DNA of 64,000 bases from Cyanobium sp. Cruz CV13-4-11 (GCF_024346055.1 NZ_JAGQCH010000004.1:1-64000); one strand, 5' to 3'; shown: positions 45,659 to 53,629, numbered from the stretch's first letter. A program made the numbers and translations. Notes: generated by a model from the sequence alone, not told the origin.

Positions 45659-45943
45659 TCAGCGGTAAACCTCCCGCCGATGGCCAATTCGGACCACCTG
45701 CACCACCAGCAGTCGATCAAACACCTCATAAACGATGCGGTAATCCCCCACACGCACCCTGTAGACCCCGGCTTCTCCCTGAAGAGCAACGCAGTTGGGA
45801 GGCCGGGGATTTTCGGCCAGCAGATCAATGGCTGCGCGAATGCGTTGCTGATCGCGCCGTTGCCAGTCCGCCAGGGAGCGCACAGCACGGCGTGCCAGGC
45901 GGACCGCATAGCGCCGCGGTGGCTGATCAGAACCCGAGTTCAA
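45659..45943 (-). CDS. relE: RelE/ParE-family toxin
   Basis: The 94-residue protein reads RRYAVRLARRAVRSLADWQR, IRAAIDLLAENPRPPNCVAL and YRVRVGDYRIVYEVFDRLLV, ending VVRIGHRREVYR, the standard RelE fold with the C-terminal R..YR. Members cleave mRNA on the ribosome. It overlaps its antitoxin by four bases (ATGA) and is translated after it. Confidence 0.93.
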   Translation of the reverse strand: MNSGSDQPPRRYAVRLARRAVRSLADWQRRDQQRIRAAIDLLAENPRPPNCVALQGEAGVYRVRVGDYRIVYEVFDRLLVVQVVRIGHRREVYR

Positions 45944-46191
45944 ACCAGGCCAAGGTCAACCTTGACCTGCTCCCACGGCACGCTGTCGTCGTCTTGGCGC
46001 GCCTGGGCCAGGGCTGCGCGGTCACTGGCCTCATCAGCTGCCTCCACCAGACGCTCATACGCCGCATGCTCCAGCACCACCGCCACCGGCCGGCCGTGTC
46101 GGGTGAGCACGATGGGCTCACCGCTGCGCTGCGTGGATTCGATCACCTCCGCGAGGTTCTCACGGGCCTGGCTGACTGCGATTTCTCCCAT
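45940..46191 (-). CDS. Phd/YefM-type antitoxin of the RelE toxin
   Basis: The 83-residue protein reads MGEIAVSQARENLAEVIEST, then EPIVLTRHGRPVAVVL, the Phd/YefM fold, and an acidic C-terminal tail (DDDSVPWEQVKVDLG). ATG 46191 is chosen because the fold starts there. The open frame extends far upstream but without homology. A palindrome lies 15 bases upstream. Confidence 0.92.
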   Translation of the reverse strand: MGEIAVSQARENLAEVIESTQRSGEPIVLTRHGRPVAVVLEHAAYERLVEAADEASDRAALAQARQDDDSVPWEQVKVDLGLV

Positions 46192-46205
46192 GATTAGCCA
46201 GTTTC

Positions 46206-46220
46206 TGTACAAATCGTACA
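46206..46220. promoter_or_regulatory. Candidate operator of the Phd/RelE module
   Basis: TGTAC (46206-46210) and GTACA (46216-46220) form an inverted repeat with a 5-base spacer, 15 bases upstream of the minus-strand antitoxin ATG. Confidence 0.45.
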
Positions 46221-46411
46221 ACCAGGCGCCGGATATGCCCACGCTCGCCTGGCGATTCCCTACTGGCGACAGGGAAGCCCGCTTCCACGCCGGCAGCGGT
46301 GACGCTGATCCAGCCAGCCAGCCTGCGCCAGGTGGGTCGTGGGGTTCGGGAACCCTGAGGGAATGGCCGTCCGTGAGGACATCGCTCGATACAGGCGGAA
46401 TCAGGTCGGTC

Positions 46412-46438
46412 GTATTACAATCAACCCGATTGTCGTAC
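46412..46438. promoter_or_regulatory. Candidate operator of the second RHH/PIN module
   Basis: gtattacaatc (46412-46422) and gattgtcgtac (46428-46438) form an 11-bp inverted repeat with two mismatches and a 5-base spacer, 18 bases before the antitoxin ATG at 46457. Confidence 0.5.
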
Positions 46439-46456
46439 AACCTCGGGGCTGGGTCC

Positions 46457-46723
46457 ATGCCACTCACCGTCAGGCTGGACAGCGAAACCGAACGCTGCCT
46501 CCAGGAGCTGCTGGCTGCCACAGGCCAGGACAAGAGCACCCTCATCCGCCAGCTGATCCGTGATCGCTGGCAACAGCGCCGGCCCGCCCCCTCGATCACC
46601 GAGCGGTTGGGCGGCCACCCCGATCCCTTCCTCGACACCCTGCCAGCGGGCAGCGCTGAACGCCAGGAACGGCGCCGGCTGCTCAGCGAGCAGCTCCAGG
46701 CTCGCCGGCTGGAGCGGCGCTGA
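46457..46723 (+). CDS. Ribbon-helix-helix antitoxin
   Basis: The 88-residue protein begins MPLTVRLDSETERCLQELLA and continues TGQDKSTLIRQLIRDRWQQR, a CopG/RHH fold, followed by a charged C-terminal tail (SAERQERRRLLSEQLQARR). The stop overlaps the ATG of the following PIN toxin (TGATG). Both genes look intact. Confidence 0.88.
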   Translation: MPLTVRLDSETERCLQELLAATGQDKSTLIRQLIRDRWQQRRPAPSITERLGGHPDPFLDTLPAGSAERQERRRLLSEQLQARRLERR

Positions 46724-47151
46724 TGCGGCGGATCCTGATCGATTCGGGAATCCTGCTCAGCTATTACCAGCAGCAGGAGCCCCTGCATCAAGCGGTGGTG
46801 GCCTTCTTTGATCAGAACGCCGCCCAACTGATCACCTCACCGATCTGCATCGCGGAGGTGCTGTGGCTGCTGGGGAATCCCAGCGATCGCCGCGCTCTCG
46901 CCGCTCAGAATCACCTGCTGGGAGCGGTGAGCCGCGGCGGGATCCATGCAATCAACCTGCTTCCGGAGGATTACGCCCGCATCGCCGAACTCAACCAGCG
47001 CTACGCCGATCTGCCCGGTGATTTCGCCGACCTCACCCTGGTGACACTCTCAGAGCGCCTGGACATCGCCGAGATCCTCTCTCTGGACAGCGATTTCGAT
47101 GTCTATCGACGCTTCCGGCGGGAGCCTTTCCGCCGGGTTGCCCTGCGTTAA
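46723..47151 (+). CDS. vapC: PIN-domain toxin
   Basis: The 142-residue protein has the PIN acidic residues: MRRILIDSGILLSYY (Asp7), SPICIAEVLWLLG (Glu), GDFADLTLVTLSERL (Asp) and ILSLDSDFDVYR (Asp). It is in the usual position directly after its RHH antitoxin. It is not closely related to the PIN toxin at 44997, so this is an independent module. Confidence 0.9.
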   Translation: MRRILIDSGILLSYYQQQEPLHQAVVAFFDQNAAQLITSPICIAEVLWLLGNPSDRRALAAQNHLLGAVSRGGIHAINLLPEDYARIAELNQRYADLPGDFADLTLVTLSERLDIAEILSLDSDFDVYRRFRREPFRRVALR

Positions 47152-47241
47152 GCCAAGCAGAACAGCGTCGTCGCTCTCGCTCCAGGCCCATCGCTTCGCC
47201 CCCTTCAGCCACTCCTGTTTAACCCGACCGCCCCTCCGCCA

Positions 47242-47632
47242 CCAGTCGTTCTTCGGTGGCCTGACGATCGGCCGCGTGTCCGATCCGGATTACACCCTTG
47301 ATCGGGTGGCGCTGGTGGCCTCCCCGCACGATCTGCTGGCGACCAAGATCAAGGTGTTGCTGCAGCGGGCGGAACGCAAGGACTATCAGGATGTGGTCAC
47401 CCTGTTGGACTCCGGCCTGGCGCTGAGCGATGGGCTGGCGGCGGCGCAGGCGCTGTATGGCTCAGGGTTTCCGGTCCGTGAGTGCCTCAAGGCTCTGGTG
47501 TACTTCGCCGATGGTGACCTGGCCGAACTCGGCAGCGGTGAACGGCGGCGGCTGGAGCAGGCCGTGCTGGCCGTTGATGGGATCCCCAGCCTGAAGCGCA
47601 TCAGCTGGGAGCTGGGGCCATCGCAGCCCTGA
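47242..47632 (+). pseudogene. C-terminal half of an AbiEii-type nucleotidyltransferase
   Basis: The frame reads QSFFGGLTIGRVSDPDYTLD, ALVASPHDLLATKIKVLLQR, RKDYQDVVTLLDSGLALSDG and ECLKALVYFADGDLAELG, which is the C-terminal half of AbiEii/DUF1814 proteins (toxin of type IV TA systems). The N-terminal half with the GSxxxD nucleotidyltransferase motif is missing. No AbiEi antitoxin is seen. The start of homology is near 47242. Confidence 0.72.
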
Positions 47633-47642
47633 AGTGCCTCCC

Positions 47643-47680
47643 TCAGCTCGCCCAGATCTGCTCCAGATCCACCACCACGG
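47643..47680 (-). pseudogene. Uma2 3' scar, copy 2
   Basis: The minus strand encodes VVVDLEQIWAS before TGA 47643-47645, matching the final residues of the Uma2 proteins nearby. Homology is lost upstream. Confidence 0.6.
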
Positions 47681-47750
47681 GAGGCCAGCAGCGCCAACCA
47701 GCGCTCCACACCCAGGCTGAGGACCAGCGTTCTCGATCGCTGCCACGGTC

Positions 47751-47767
47751 ATCTGACTGAGTCAGAT
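47751..47767. promoter_or_regulatory. 17-base palindrome
   Basis: ATCTGACT G AGTCAGAT is a perfect palindrome around a central G. It lies between the Uma2 scar and the third carotenoid-oxygenase scar and may be a left-over TA operator; no intact gene follows it. Confidence 0.4.
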
Positions 47768-47822
47768 CAACGGCAGCCACGGCCATCTCCTGAACAGATC
47801 CCAACGGAGTCCGCAACGATTG

Positions 47823-47957
47823 AGCGGCGTGCGGGACGGCGCCCACTGCGCCAGCGATCTGGTGATCCTCAATGCCGCCTCCATGGAGGAGCTGGCGGTG
47901 GTGGAGCTGCCGCTGGCGACCCCCTATGGGCTGCACGGGAGTTTTGTGGCGGAGTAA
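47823..47957 (+). pseudogene. Carotenoid-oxygenase 3' scar, copy 3
   Basis: The frame reads CASDLVILNAASMEELAVVE, LPLATPYGLHGSFVAE and stops at TAA 47955-47957. This keeps the complete C-terminal signature (PYGLHG). It converges on the Uma2 gene at 47981 with a 23-base gap, the same arrangement as copy 4 and the Uma2 gene at 49942. Confidence 0.8.
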
Positions 47958-47980
47958 GGCTGCTGCAGGGCCAGGGCCCC

Positions 47981-48673
47981 TCAGCCCGCCCAGATCGCCT
48001 CAAGATCGATCGCCAGCCCTGGGAAATGGGGATCTGCTTCAAGGCGGCTGGCCGCTTCGATCCGCCTTGGCTGGGCCGGGGAATCGGCCAGCGGTTCCCA
48101 GATCTCCACCGCCCGCTCCTGAGGAATCAGCAGCCAGCCCAGGCAGGCCCCATTGAGCTGGTAGGCGGCCATTTTCTGCCGCAGGGCGCTGAGGCCGCGG
48201 GGGCCTTCGTCGCTGGGACTCGCCAGCTCCACCACCAGATCAGGGCAGAGGGGGGCAAAGCCACGGCGCTGCTCGGTGCTGAGGGCCTGCCAGCGATCGA
48301 GAGCCACCAACGAGGCATCGGGGCTGAGCACGGAGTTGTCGGGCAGGCGGAAGCCGGTGGAGCTGTCGAACAGCTTCAGGGGCAGGGAGCTGGCTTTCAG
48401 GGCCTGCCAGAGCAGGCCACTGAGGGCGCCGTTGCGACCGCCTGTTTCGCTTCCGGTGGGGGTCATCAGGATCAGGGAACCATCGGCGGCCAGCTCCAGC
48501 ACCGCCTCGGGATTGGCCTGGCACAGCTCAGCAAACTGCTCGGGGCTGAGCCTCAGGCTGCCGCTGAGGATGAGCGGCAGGGTGATCGACCCGAACGGCT
48601 GCTCGGGGCTCAGCAGCCCAGGGCAAGACGGCTGGGAGGAGGGCGGCGCTTGGGGACTGGCTGGGGCGCGCAT
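47981..48673 (-). CDS. Uma2-family (DUF820) putative PD-(D/E)XK nuclease
   Basis: The 230-residue protein shows the Uma2 pattern: LSPEQFAELCQANPEAVLEL, GSLILMTPTGSETGGRN, then NSVLSPDASLVALDRW, CPDLVVELASPSDEG and ALRQKMAAYQLNGACLGWLL. The D and E-x-K residues of the PD-(D/E)XK core are present. Uma2 proteins are abundant in cyanobacteria and often linked to transposon-like expansion, but their function is not established. It is paralogous to the gene at 49942-50628 and flanked by the same carotenoid-oxygenase scar. Confidence 0.87.
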   Translation of the reverse strand: MRAPASPQAPPSSQPSCPGLLSPEQPFGSITLPLILSGSLRLSPEQFAELCQANPEAVLELAADGSLILMTPTGSETGGRNGALSGLLWQALKASSLPLKLFDSSTGFRLPDNSVLSPDASLVALDRWQALSTEQRRGFAPLCPDLVVELASPSDEGPRGLSALRQKMAAYQLNGACLGWLLIPQERAVEIWEPLADSPAQPRRIEAASRLEADPHFPGLAIDLEAIWAG

Positions 48674-48696
48674 GGGCCCGTCGGGCGTGCGGAGTT

Positions 48697-49098
48697 TCAG
48701 GCTACGGGCGGTTCCGGCTGCTGGCCGGGGGGCTCCGGTATTCCGCCCAGCCAGCGGGTATCACGAAGCAACGCCTCCGCCAGCTTGAGATTCCAGCGCG
48801 GCAGGTTGCGCCATTCCTCCAGGCTGTACACGAGCAGATCGCAGGCCAGCGGCAACGAACCGGTATCCCAGCGGCGCAGCCGGTCCCAGATCGGTTCGTC
48901 GCAGCGCTGCAGGATCAGCAACAGGTCGAGATCGCTGCCCACGCCGGCTGTGCCGCGGCCATAGGAACCGAAGACACCCACCGCCAAGAGGTCGGGATGG
49001 CCGCTGCGCTGCAGGGCGGCCCAACGCCCCGCCTGCTCCAGCACCTCAGCGGCGGCTGGCCAGCGCTGCACGGATCCACTCAGTGATGGCACGGGCAT
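48697..49098 (-). CDS. Minimal nucleotidyltransferase (MNT) antitoxin
   Basis: The 133-residue protein has the MNT motif GVFGSYGRGTAGVGSDLDLL (GS...D-x-D) and a helical C-terminus. MNT proteins pair with HEPN toxins and in studied cases AMPylate them. ATG 49098 is used; it lies inside the end of the HEPN gene, giving a 53-base overlap, so the two are translated together. Confidence 0.85.
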   Translation of the reverse strand: MPVPSLSGSVQRWPAAAEVLEQAGRWAALQRSGHPDLLAVGVFGSYGRGTAGVGSDLDLLLILQRCDEPIWDRLRRWDTGSLPLACDLLVYSLEEWRNLPRWNLKLAEALLRDTRWLGGIPEPPGQQPEPPVA

Positions 49099-49462
49099 GA
49101 AGGAGGGCCTGCTCGCTCTGCAGTCTGCCGAAATGCTCCCCCGGTGTGCCCTCCGGATAGCTATCGGGATAGCGGGTGGGGATATAGAAGCCATCCAATA
49201 GCCGCAGCCGGTCTTCGAGGCCTTCGGGCGGCGGCGGCTGCCAATCCTGCTGCGGCAGCACCGCCCAGAGCCGGGTGAGGGTGTGACCCCAGGCCTGCTG
49301 GCCCAGGGCCAGATTCAGCCCCTTCAGCGCCTTCTCCACCGCCTGATGGGCCGCAAAACAGGCCCATTCGTGGCGAGCGGCCTGCATCGACTGCTCCGCC
49401 TGCTCCAGATCCCGCAGGGCCTGATCCACCCAGTCCGCCGATCGATCGGCCAAGGCCAGCAC
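49046..49462 (-). CDS. HEPN-domain toxin
   Basis: The 138-residue protein has the HEPN helices: WVDQALRDLEQAEQSMQAAR, ACFAAHQAVEKALKGL, and FYIPTRYPDSYPEGTPGEHF with the Arg/His of the RNase motif, then LLHARAITEWIRAAL. It precedes its MNT partner with an overlap. The pair looks intact. Confidence 0.87.
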   Translation of the reverse strand: MLALADRSADWVDQALRDLEQAEQSMQAARHEWACFAAHQAVEKALKGLNLALGQQAWGHTLTRLWAVLPQQDWQPPPPEGLEDRLRLLDGFYIPTRYPDSYPEGTPGEHFGRLQSEQALLHARAITEWIRAALASRR

Positions 49463-49582
49463 GGCTAATCCCCAAATCTAGGGTGGATCGTTCGGCAGCT
49501 CCGGCCGGCGCTCCTTCGACGACAAGGGCTTGGCCCGGCGGATCCAGCCCCTCGACCTGCCGCCCAGGGTGCTGCTTCCGTC

Positions 49583-49918
49583 TTGAACTGCCGACTCTTG
49601 CGCCGCCCGCCGATTGCCGCTGATCACTCCTCGGGCCTGCTGGCAGTAGCTGCGCGGGCCTGGCTGCTGGAGCGCTGCACGATCGACCTGGCCGCGGGCA
49701 CGGTGGGCACCGAGCGGCTGAGCGAGCCGCGGGGCTTCGTGAGCGAACCGGTGATGGTGCCGCGGCCCGCTCCGGCCGGCGGCGCAGACCCGGCCAAGTC
49801 GGAACCCGCCGAGGACGACGGCTGGGTGTTGTGCATGATCTGGAACGGAGCCCGCTGCGCCAGCGATCTGGTGATCCTCGATGCCGCCTCCATGGAGGAG
49901 CTGGCGGTGGCGGAGTAA
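49583..49918 (+). pseudogene. Carotenoid-oxygenase 3' scar, copy 4 (longest)
   Basis: The frame reads CTIDLAAGTVGTERLSEP, FVSEPVMVPRPAPAGG, then AEDDGWVLCMIWNGARCASD and LVILDAASMEELAVAE, stopping at TAA 49916-49918. TIDLAAGTV..ERL, F..EPV(F/M)VPRP and EDDGWVL..SDLVILDA are successive carotenoid-oxygenase C-terminal blocks, but an internal deletion joins the first two, and the final PYGLHG is lost. The N-terminal propeller and the four iron-binding His are not present as a unit. Confidence 0.8.
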
Positions 49919-49941
49919 GGCTGCTGCAGGGGCAGGGCCCC

Positions 49942-50628
49942 TCAGCCCGCCCAGATCTCCTCAAGATCGATCGCCAGCCCAGGGAAATGGGGATCTGCTT
50001 CAAGGCGGCTGGCCGCTTCGAGCCGCCGCGGCTGGGCCGGGGAATCGGCCAGCGGTTCCCAGATCTCCACCGCCCGCTCCGCCGGAATCAAGAGCCAGCC
50101 GAGGCGGGCCCCATTGCGCTGATAAGCGGCCATTTTCTGCCGCAGGGCGCTGAGACCCCGGGGGCCTTCGTCGCTGGGGCTTGCACCACTGGTGCTTGCC
50201 AGCTCCACCACCAGATCGGGGCAGAGGGGGGCGAAGGTGCGGCGTTGCTCGGCCGTAAGGGCCTGCCAGCGATCGAGAGCCACCAACGAGGCATCGGGGC
50301 TAAGCACGGAGTCGTCCGGCAGGCGGAAACCGGTGGAGCTATCGAACGCCTTCCAGCCGCCGGTGGCACGGGCCCAGGTCTTGATCTGAAAGGCCAGATC
50401 GGCGTTGCGGGCGCCTGTTTCGCTTCCGGTGGGGGTCATCAGGATCAGGGAACCATCGGCGGCCAGCTCCAGCACCGCCTCGGGATTGGCCTGGCACAGG
50501 GCAGCAAACTGCTCGGGGGTGAACCGCAGGCCAGTGCAAAGCGAAGCGGGCAGGCTGAGACGCTCCGACAGCCCGGCGCCGCATACCTCGCCGGACGGGG
50601 TCTCCAGGGGGAGAAGCGGAGCGAGCAT
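49942..50628 (-). CDS. Uma2-family (DUF820) putative nuclease, second copy
   Basis: The 228-residue protein is about 75-80% identical by eye to the Uma2 at 47981 over most of its length (SPEQ/TPEQFA.LCQANPEAVLEL, LILMTPTGSETGARN, LSPDASLVALDRW, DLVVELAS, ALRQKMAAYQRNGARLGWLL). It carries an extra STSGA insertion. ATG 50628 is preferred. The upstream frame is open for another 47 codons without homology. Together with the scar at 49583 it forms one arm of a segmental duplication. Confidence 0.87.
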   Translation of the reverse strand: MLAPLLPLETPSGEVCGAGLSERLSLPASLCTGLRFTPEQFAALCQANPEAVLELAADGSLILMTPTGSETGARNADLAFQIKTWARATGGWKAFDSSTGFRLPDDSVLSPDASLVALDRWQALTAEQRRTFAPLCPDLVVELASTSGASPSDEGPRGLSALRQKMAAYQRNGARLGWLLIPAERAVEIWEPLADSPAQPRRLEAASRLEADPHFPGLAIDLEEIWAG

Positions 50629-50984
50629 GGGCCGGGGGCCCGGGGGCCCGGAGAGTGTGCAGGGTTTCAGGTTAAGGGGGATCCCAGGAGCTGGTCGCCC
50701 AGGTCGCGATAGCCGGTTGGCGTCTCCGGCCAGCCGGGACGAAGCCCAGCGATCCCTGCCACCAGCCACAGCGCCGGGCCGCGCCCGCCGCCGGCTCTGC
50801 CTAGAGCGACGCCCTTGAAGCCCCGCTTGGTGGCGGGGTAGCCGCTGGCTTGACGTGCGCTGGCGCTGCTCAGGGCCTACGGCCGAGAAGCCCGTGGGGG
50901 AATCCTCACCCCCCTGTAACTGCAGTCACGCGCTGGTGCTACAGTAAGTTTGTTGCATATGGACTCAATAGGATTCGTCACATC
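50629..50984. other. Non-coding stretch, nothing recognised beyond GC hairpins
   Basis: This 356-base gap holds an imperfect G/C-rich repeat near 50640 (gggcccggggg) and a possible stem of GGGGG/CCCCC at about 50894-50917. I see no convincing gene. The AT-richer part (50940-50980, with tttgttgcatatg) probably contains the promoter of the PEP-CTERM-like gene that follows. Confidence 0.5.
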
Positions 50985-51631
50985 ATGAATCTTGCTAATC
51001 CCTCTACCCCCCCGCACAAGCTGGGTTAAGGCTGGGCTAGGCAAAGCAACCCTCAAGTCCGCCATCGGTGCCGCCTTGGCGATAGGGGTGCTGGGTGCGG
51101 GACAAGCCCAAGCCTTGGTTGTGACTGTCAACGGCCAGCAATGGAATGTGACCACGTTTACGGGGTCTTACGACGCCAACATCAGTAAATTCAATACTCC
51201 GGCTAACGGTGGAGTGATGCCTTGGTGGGGCGGCAACGCGCTATCGGGCACGTTTTCCACAGCTGTAAATTCTGCCTTTGGATTTCCCAACTTCCCAACT
51301 TCCCGACTTCTCGGGTACAGGGTCAGGAATTGGACCATTCTTCACTTCGGTCCAAAGCGGAGGCAGTATAAACGGGTCGGCGTGGAGGAAAGTAAACGGC
51401 GGTGTAAGCGCAAGCTCATGTCCTCCTGGTGGCCCCGGGGTGCGTGAATGCATGGCGGGGTTTGGACCGCGCGCATCCAGTTCATCCTTCTTATTTGCCC
51501 AAGCTAGTCTCGTACCCGTCCCTGGCCCCCTACCTCTCTTTGGTGCCGCAGCAGCCTTCGGCTTGAGCCGCAAGCTGAGGAAGCGGATCAACGACAGCAA
51601 AGCAGTTGGTTCTTCTTTCCCTGCCGCTTGA
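50985..51631 (+). pseudogene. PEP-CTERM-type exported protein with two frameshifts
   Basis: The start ATG 50985 (MNLANPST) is out of frame with the signal peptide AAIGAALAIGVLGAGQAQAL-like segment (SAIGAALAIGVLGAGQAQA) by one base in a run of seven C (51006-51012); six would restore the frame. The mature part VVTVNGQQWNVTTFTGSYDA and PANGGVMPWWGGNALSG is then cut by a second shift at about 51285-51305, where the 8-base unit cccaactt is repeated. The other frame continues to a sorting tail VPGPLPLFGAAAAFGLSRKL followed by RKRI. The short C-terminal VPGPLPL-hydrophobic-RKLRKR pattern is the cyanobacterial PEP-CTERM type. No exosortase is in the window. Confidence 0.72.
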
Positions 51632-51729
51632 GGGCAGCCGCATCGATAGGCCCTGGGCTTCGTTTCTATGTCGTTTCTCTGCTTGCTTCAATAGCTGCTT
51701 CCGTAGTCTCTCCACCCTGGCTACAGGCC

Positions 51730-51766
51730 AAAACCTCTTCCCCTAACGCGGGGGAGAGGTTTTTTG
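51730..51766 (+). terminator. Rho-independent terminator
   Basis: A stem of AAACCTCTTCCCC with GGGGGAGAGGTTT around the loop taacgc (about 51731-51762) is followed by a T run. It is about 100 bases downstream of the PEP-CTERM-like gene and should end its transcript. The rest of the 51632-52014 gap shows nothing convincing apart from the likely DUF1778 promoter at its right end. Confidence 0.82.
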
Positions 51767-52014
51767 GGGTTTTTGAGTTCCCTGCTCAGCCCAGCGGCAA
51801 CCAGGCCTTAAGGCCCTCGGCCCTTGGTGGTGCAAGGCATTGCTTGGCAGGGATTGGTGAGCGCACCCTTCACGACCAGAATCCCCATCAACATCGACAT
51901 CAACACCGAGCAGCGATTGCAGGTCATCGACTGCCCACCCTCCGCCCAGAGGCTTGGCCCTTCGCCCCAGTACTGCTTTTTGCCGTACCGTCAGCTCAGT
52001 AGGTCTGGAAAGTC

Positions 52015-52287
52015 ATGGCCACCACCGATCGCCTGGACCTGAAGCTCTCCTGCACAGACAAGCAGCTCCTCCAGCAAGCGGCCGCAATCGAAGGCATCTC
52101 CGTTGCTGCTTTCGTGCGCTTGGCCGCCAAGCAGCGGGCAGCTGAGGCCATCCAGCTCGATCGGGCCGTCTCTCTCTTCCGCCGCGACTACGAAACCTTC
52201 CAAGCCGCCCTGGCTGAACCGTTCCGCCCCAACGAGGCCTTGCTGCAAGCGTTGAACCAGCTCCACGCCCGCGTCAAGCGTGTTTGA
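52015..52287 (+). CDS. DUF1778 antitoxin (TacA-like)
   Basis: The 90-residue protein reads TDRLDLKLSCTDKQLLQQAA and EGISVAAFVRLAAKQRAAE, an RHH N-terminus, then DYETFQAALAEPFRPNEAL, the DUF1778 C-terminus that neutralises a GNAT toxin. It looks intact. The toxin frame begins before its stop (8-base overlap). Confidence 0.9.
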   Translation: MATTDRLDLKLSCTDKQLLQQAAAIEGISVAAFVRLAAKQRAAEAIQLDRAVSLFRRDYETFQAALAEPFRPNEALLQALNQLHARVKRV

Positions 52288-52552
52288 TGAGCAGCTGCTT
52301 GATCCCAAGCGGCCCTGTTTTCGAATGGGTCGATTGGCTCGAGATCTCCGTTGGCGTGGAGAAGGCCTGGGCGAATTGCTCTTCGGCCTTGCGGTCGAAC
52401 GCTGTCAGCGGGCTCGCCAGTCGGTGGGCGGCTACGCCCTGATCGTCGATGCCAAAGGAGAGGAGGCCAACAGCTTCTATCGCCGCTACGGCTTCCGGCC
52501 CTACCTCGACACCACGAACAGCCTTGACCTGCCGTTAGGAGGGCTTGGCTGA
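52280..52552 (+). pseudogene. GNAT toxin (TacT-like), N-terminally truncated
   Basis: The frame keeps the acetyl-CoA-binding core RLARDLRWRGEGLGELLFGL (R-x-x-G-x-G) and the C-terminal ALIVDAKGEEANSFYRRYGF. It has only about 15 residues before MGRLA, where TacT-type toxins have 70-90. The start codon GTG 52280 is coupled to DUF1778. The missing N-terminal strand and substrate-binding part suggest an inactive toxin with an orphan antitoxin. Confidence 0.75.
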
Positions 52553-52662
52553 GTAGGAGGGCAAGGAGATCCCAGCTGAGGCGTTCCGAAAGTCGCGAAC
52601 GCTGTGGCACCCTCCCTCACGACGGTCCAACTCTCCTCCACCGGGCTGCCTACGCTTGTGGG

Positions 52663-53046
52663 ATGGTTCTCACTCCAGCCCAACGCGACCACTGGCGGCA
52701 ACGCTGGGCGAGCCAGACGGCATGCCGTGAGCTGAGGCGAGGGGAGCTCCGCAGCCAAGCTGGGGCCATCGCCGCAGAGCTTCGCAGGCATTGGCCCCCC
52801 ATCTCGATCTGGTTGTTCGGCTCGGTTCTGGGTGCGGGCTTGCACGCTGATTCAGATCTGGATCTGGCAGTGGAGGGCCTCGCCGCCGGCGAGCTGCTCG
52901 ATGCCCTGGCGCTGGCCGAACGCAGTGCCGCCGCTGCCGCCGGCCGCACTGGATCCGCAGCGGTAGCGGTGGATCTGGTGCGGCTCGAGGCGCTGCCGAT
53001 CCACTGGCAGGAGAGGATCCGCGCCGAGGGGCAGCCGTTGGTCTGA
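52663..53046 (+). CDS. mntA: MntA-type nucleotidyltransferase antitoxin
   Basis: The 127-residue protein has the MntA signature GS-x10-D-x-D: GSVLGAGLHADSDLD. In type VII systems MntA adds AMP residues to a tyrosine of HepT and silences it. The stop overlaps the ATG of the next gene (TGATG). The pair is intact. Confidence 0.86.
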   Translation: MVLTPAQRDHWRQRWASQTACRELRRGELRSQAGAIAAELRRHWPPISIWLFGSVLGAGLHADSDLDLAVEGLAAGELLDALALAERSAAAAAGRTGSAAVAVDLVRLEALPIHWQERIRAEGQPLV

Positions 53047-53567
53047 TGGCCATTGATCCGCTACCTCCCCAGCGGCTGCGCGATCTGGCCACTGATCTGG
53101 CGGTGGAGCGTCGGCGGCTGGAGGCCCTGGTCCACAACCTCGCGGCTCTGGCGGAGCGCTGGCAACGGGAGGGTGCTGACGCGGAACGGGTGGATGCGGC
53201 GGCGCTGCGGCTGCAGAGCCTGTACACCGGCATCGAGCGCTGTCTGCTGCAGATCGTGCGGGTGCTCAATGGCGCCACCCCTGAAGGGGCCGACTGGCAC
53301 CGCCGCCTGCTGGATCGGCTCACCATGGCCACCGAGCAAAGGCCAGCGCTGCTTTCAGCGGACACGGCCCAGGCGCTGGGATTGTTGCTGGGCTTCCGGC
53401 ATGTGGTGCGCCATCTCTACAGCGATGATCTGGAGCCCGATCAGGTGCGGCAGCGGCTCGGCGGAGCCCTGGCGCTCTGGCCGCGGCTGAGTGCCGATCT
53501 GCAGGCCTTCGATGGCTGGCTGCAGGCGCTGATCGCCCTTGCCGAGGGCGGGCAACGCCCGGGCTGA
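53046..53567 (+). CDS. hepT: HepT-type HEPN toxin
   Basis: The 173-residue helical protein has the RX4HXY motif of HepT ribonucleases, RHVVRHLY (about residues 118-125), in the context LGFRHVVRHLYSDDL. Upstream helices (LEALVHNLAALAERWQREGA, LQSLYTGIERCLLQIVRVL) fit the HEPN bundle. The Tyr that MntA would modify is present. It is coupled to MntA with a 1-base overlap. Confidence 0.86.
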   Translation: MAIDPLPPQRLRDLATDLAVERRRLEALVHNLAALAERWQREGADAERVDAAALRLQSLYTGIERCLLQIVRVLNGATPEGADWHRRLLDRLTMATEQRPALLSADTAQALGLLLGFRHVVRHLYSDDLEPDQVRQRLGGALALWPRLSADLQAFDGWLQALIALAEGGQRPG

Positions 53568-53629
53568 TCACCAGCCGCTCGAACTTCGCGGCCCAGAGGG
53601 AGAGCTTGGGCCAACCACCTCAGGGCCCC

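Noticed and set aside
51832-52014. Short open frame before the DUF1778 antitoxin as a gene
   Set aside because: No homology, mixed composition and no initiation signal. It most likely holds the TA promoter only.
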